This document shows, one piece after another, positions 4,587-5,546 of a stretch of DNA of 5,546 nucleotides (position 1 is the stretch's first letter; each line of letters starts with the position of its first letter). Below the pieces are notes generated by a model. The model was not told the origin of the DNA. It was given only the letters and a program-made list of their open reading frames with translations, and ran no database searches. Location of the stretch: contig DAOWMX010000158.1 of assembly GCA_030642885.1 (NCBI GenBank), positions 1-5,546 on the forward strand. Direction: 5' to 3'. The position numbers and the translations under genes are program-made. The stretch is from Anaerolineales bacterium (GTDB lineage Bacteria > Chloroflexota > Anaerolineae > Anaerolineales > E44-bin32).

Positions 4587-5453
4587 ATGAAGATAGGCGT
4601 TGTTTATCCACAGACGGAACTCGATCCAGATCCGCTTGTTGTCCGGGACTTCGCACAAACCGTGGAGGACCTCGGTTTCACGCACGTTCTGGCGTATGAG
4701 CATGTACTGGGGGTTGACCCGAATCGCTCGGGCGGGTGGCAAGGTATTTATTCAATCGAAGATTCCTTTATGGAGCCATTTGCGCTCTTTAGCTTTATGG
4801 CGGCAGTGACAGAGAGCGTAGAATTCGCGACGGGGATCCTGATCCTCCCTCAGCGGCAAACTGCATTGGTCGCCAAGCAGGCAGCGACGCTGGATCGGCT
4901 TTGTGGTGGACGTCTGCGGCTCGGGATCGGCGTCGGCTGGAACGAAGCCGAATACATCGCCCTGGATGCGAATTTCCATACGCGCGGACGCAGGTGTGAA
5001 GAACAGGTCCAAGTTTTGCGAGCATTGTGGACCGAATCTTGTGTGATGTTCAGCGGTCACTGGCACAGCATTCCTCATATGGGACTAAAACCCCGTCCGA
5101 TCCAGCAGCCAATTCCAATATGGTTTGGAGGGCATGCGGATGTCGTACTGCGCCGAGCAGCGCGACTTGGGGACGGTTGGCTGCCCACATACAGCAGCGT
5201 TGAGGATACAGAGCCCTCCCTGGAGAAACTCCGAGAATACTTAGATGCAGAGGGACGATCCTGGGATGAATTTGGGATGGAGGCGCGCGTGCGCTTTTCG
5301 GAGGGGAATTTGGACGTACTTGCGGGTGAGGTGAAGGCCTGGGAGCAAGCGGGGGCTACACACCTCTCCCTGAATACAATGCGGAGTCAGCTTAATGGAC
5401 TGGACGAGCATTTACAGGCTGTGCGTGAGTTTGCAGAGGCCTTTTTGGATTAG
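4587..5453 (+). CDS. LLM-class (luciferase-like) F420-dependent oxidoreductase
   Basis: A 288-residue cytosolic TIM-barrel protein of the bacterial luciferase-like monooxygenase superfamily. Its block TGILILPQRQTALVAKQA (82-99), followed by TLDRLCGGRLRLGIGVGWNEAEY (101-123), is the hallmark of the subgroup usually annotated as probable F420-dependent oxidoreductases. IPIWFGGHADVVLRRAARLGDGWLP (176-200) forms the later barrel strands and cofactor-phosphate region. These enzymes use reduced F420 or FMN; the F420 assignment is by family, not by a residue I can prove. The substrate is unknown. I chose ATG 4587 because MKIGVVYPQ is the typical family start and GGGAG lies 5 nt upstream. ATG 4575 would add MGVR. 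The length matches the family, so the gene looks intact. It is divergent from the dehydrogenase operon and may share its control region. No terminator is evident after the stop. Confidence 0.9.
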   Translation: MKIGVVYPQTELDPDPLVVRDFAQTVEDLGFTHVLAYEHVLGVDPNRSGGWQGIYSIEDSFMEPFALFSFMAAVTESVEFATGILILPQRQTALVAKQAATLDRLCGGRLRLGIGVGWNEAEYIALDANFHTRGRRCEEQVQVLRALWTESCVMFSGHWHSIPHMGLKPRPIQQPIPIWFGGHADVVLRRAARLGDGWLPTYSSVEDTEPSLEKLREYLDAEGRSWDEFGMEARVRFSEGNLDVLAGEVKAWEQAGATHLSLNTMRSQLNGLDEHLQAVREFAEAFLD

Positions 5454-5501
5454 AGTACGCAGCCGGGGATGCGGATGATTCGCTGATGAATAGATGTGGG
5501 G

Positions 5502-5546
5502 ATGGAGTTCATCGTAGGCCGAGGAGGCGCGGGTGAGATCTGTAAG
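5502..5546 (+). CDS. Possible start of a further gene (partial at right edge)
   Basis: From ATG 5502 the frame stays open to the edge, giving MEFIVGRGGAGEICK. A hydrophobic strand followed by GRGGAG resembles a GxGxxG nucleotide-binding start, but fifteen codons cannot prove it. An in-frame GTG at 5496 is an alternative start. No well-spaced ribosome site is visible. The minus strand also has two open frames here, so the call is weak. Confidence 0.25.
   Translation, partial: MEFIVGRGGAGEICK

Noticed and set aside
4752..5078. 108-codon minus-strand frame inside the LLM gene
   Set aside because: It is opposite a strongly conserved luciferase-like block; its residues are explained by the antisense of that gene.
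5450..5546. Minus-strand gene end at the right edge, with TAA at 5452-5450
   Set aside because: The frame is open to the edge, but the visible residues match no family I recognise, so it cannot be preferred over the plus-strand frame.

Overview
The window looks like chromosomal DNA of moderate GC from a free-living bacterium. The best guess is a member of the Chloroflexota (Anaerolineae-like) or a similar F420-using lineage. This rests on three protein types: a luciferase-like F420-type oxidoreductase, a Mut7-C RNase carrying an N-terminal ubiquitin-like domain, and a lone Roadblock/LC7 protein. I recognise no phylogenetic marker gene, so the assignment is an inference. There are no rRNA or tRNA genes, insertion sequences, CRISPR repeats or phage genes.

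Layout from left to right. (1) A lipoprotein or secreted-protein gene on the minus strand starts at 210 and runs off the left edge; only its signal-peptide region is visible. (2) A strong 11-bp hairpin at 343-369 separates it from the next minus-strand gene, a solitary Roadblock/LC7 protein (433-921). (3) Divergent to that gene, after a 171-bp intergenic region with a dyad and a possible short leader ORF, is a plus-strand Ub-Mut7-C RNase gene (1093-1845). It carries two strong inverted repeats inside its coding sequence, one at its very end. (4) Convergent to it is a tight three-gene minus-strand operon, transcribed in the order D-2-hydroxyacid dehydrogenase (4400-3381), HAD phosphatase-like hydrolase (3374-2628) and metallo-beta-lactamase-fold hydrolase (2631-1894). 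The junctions are 6 bp and a 4-bp ATGA overlap. (5) Divergent from the operon, across a 186-bp regulatory region holding a perfect TATAAT on the minus strand and two short palindromes on the plus strand, is a luciferase-like F420-dependent oxidoreductase gene (4587-5453). (6) The last 90 bases are mostly non-coding, with a weak candidate start of another plus-strand gene at 5502.

Functionally, the clear unit is the dehydrogenase-HAD-MBL operon. It combines an oxidoreductase for 2-hydroxy/2-oxo acids, a probable small-molecule phosphatase and a dinuclear-metal hydrolase, which fits small-acid metabolism or metabolite repair. The substrate cannot be read from the sequence. The RNase and Roadblock genes share a divergent control region but have no established partnership. 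I found no convincing evidence for a wholly new system. The most useful leads are the unusual cofactor loop in the dehydrogenase, the gene order of the operon, and the structured elements around the Mut7-C gene.
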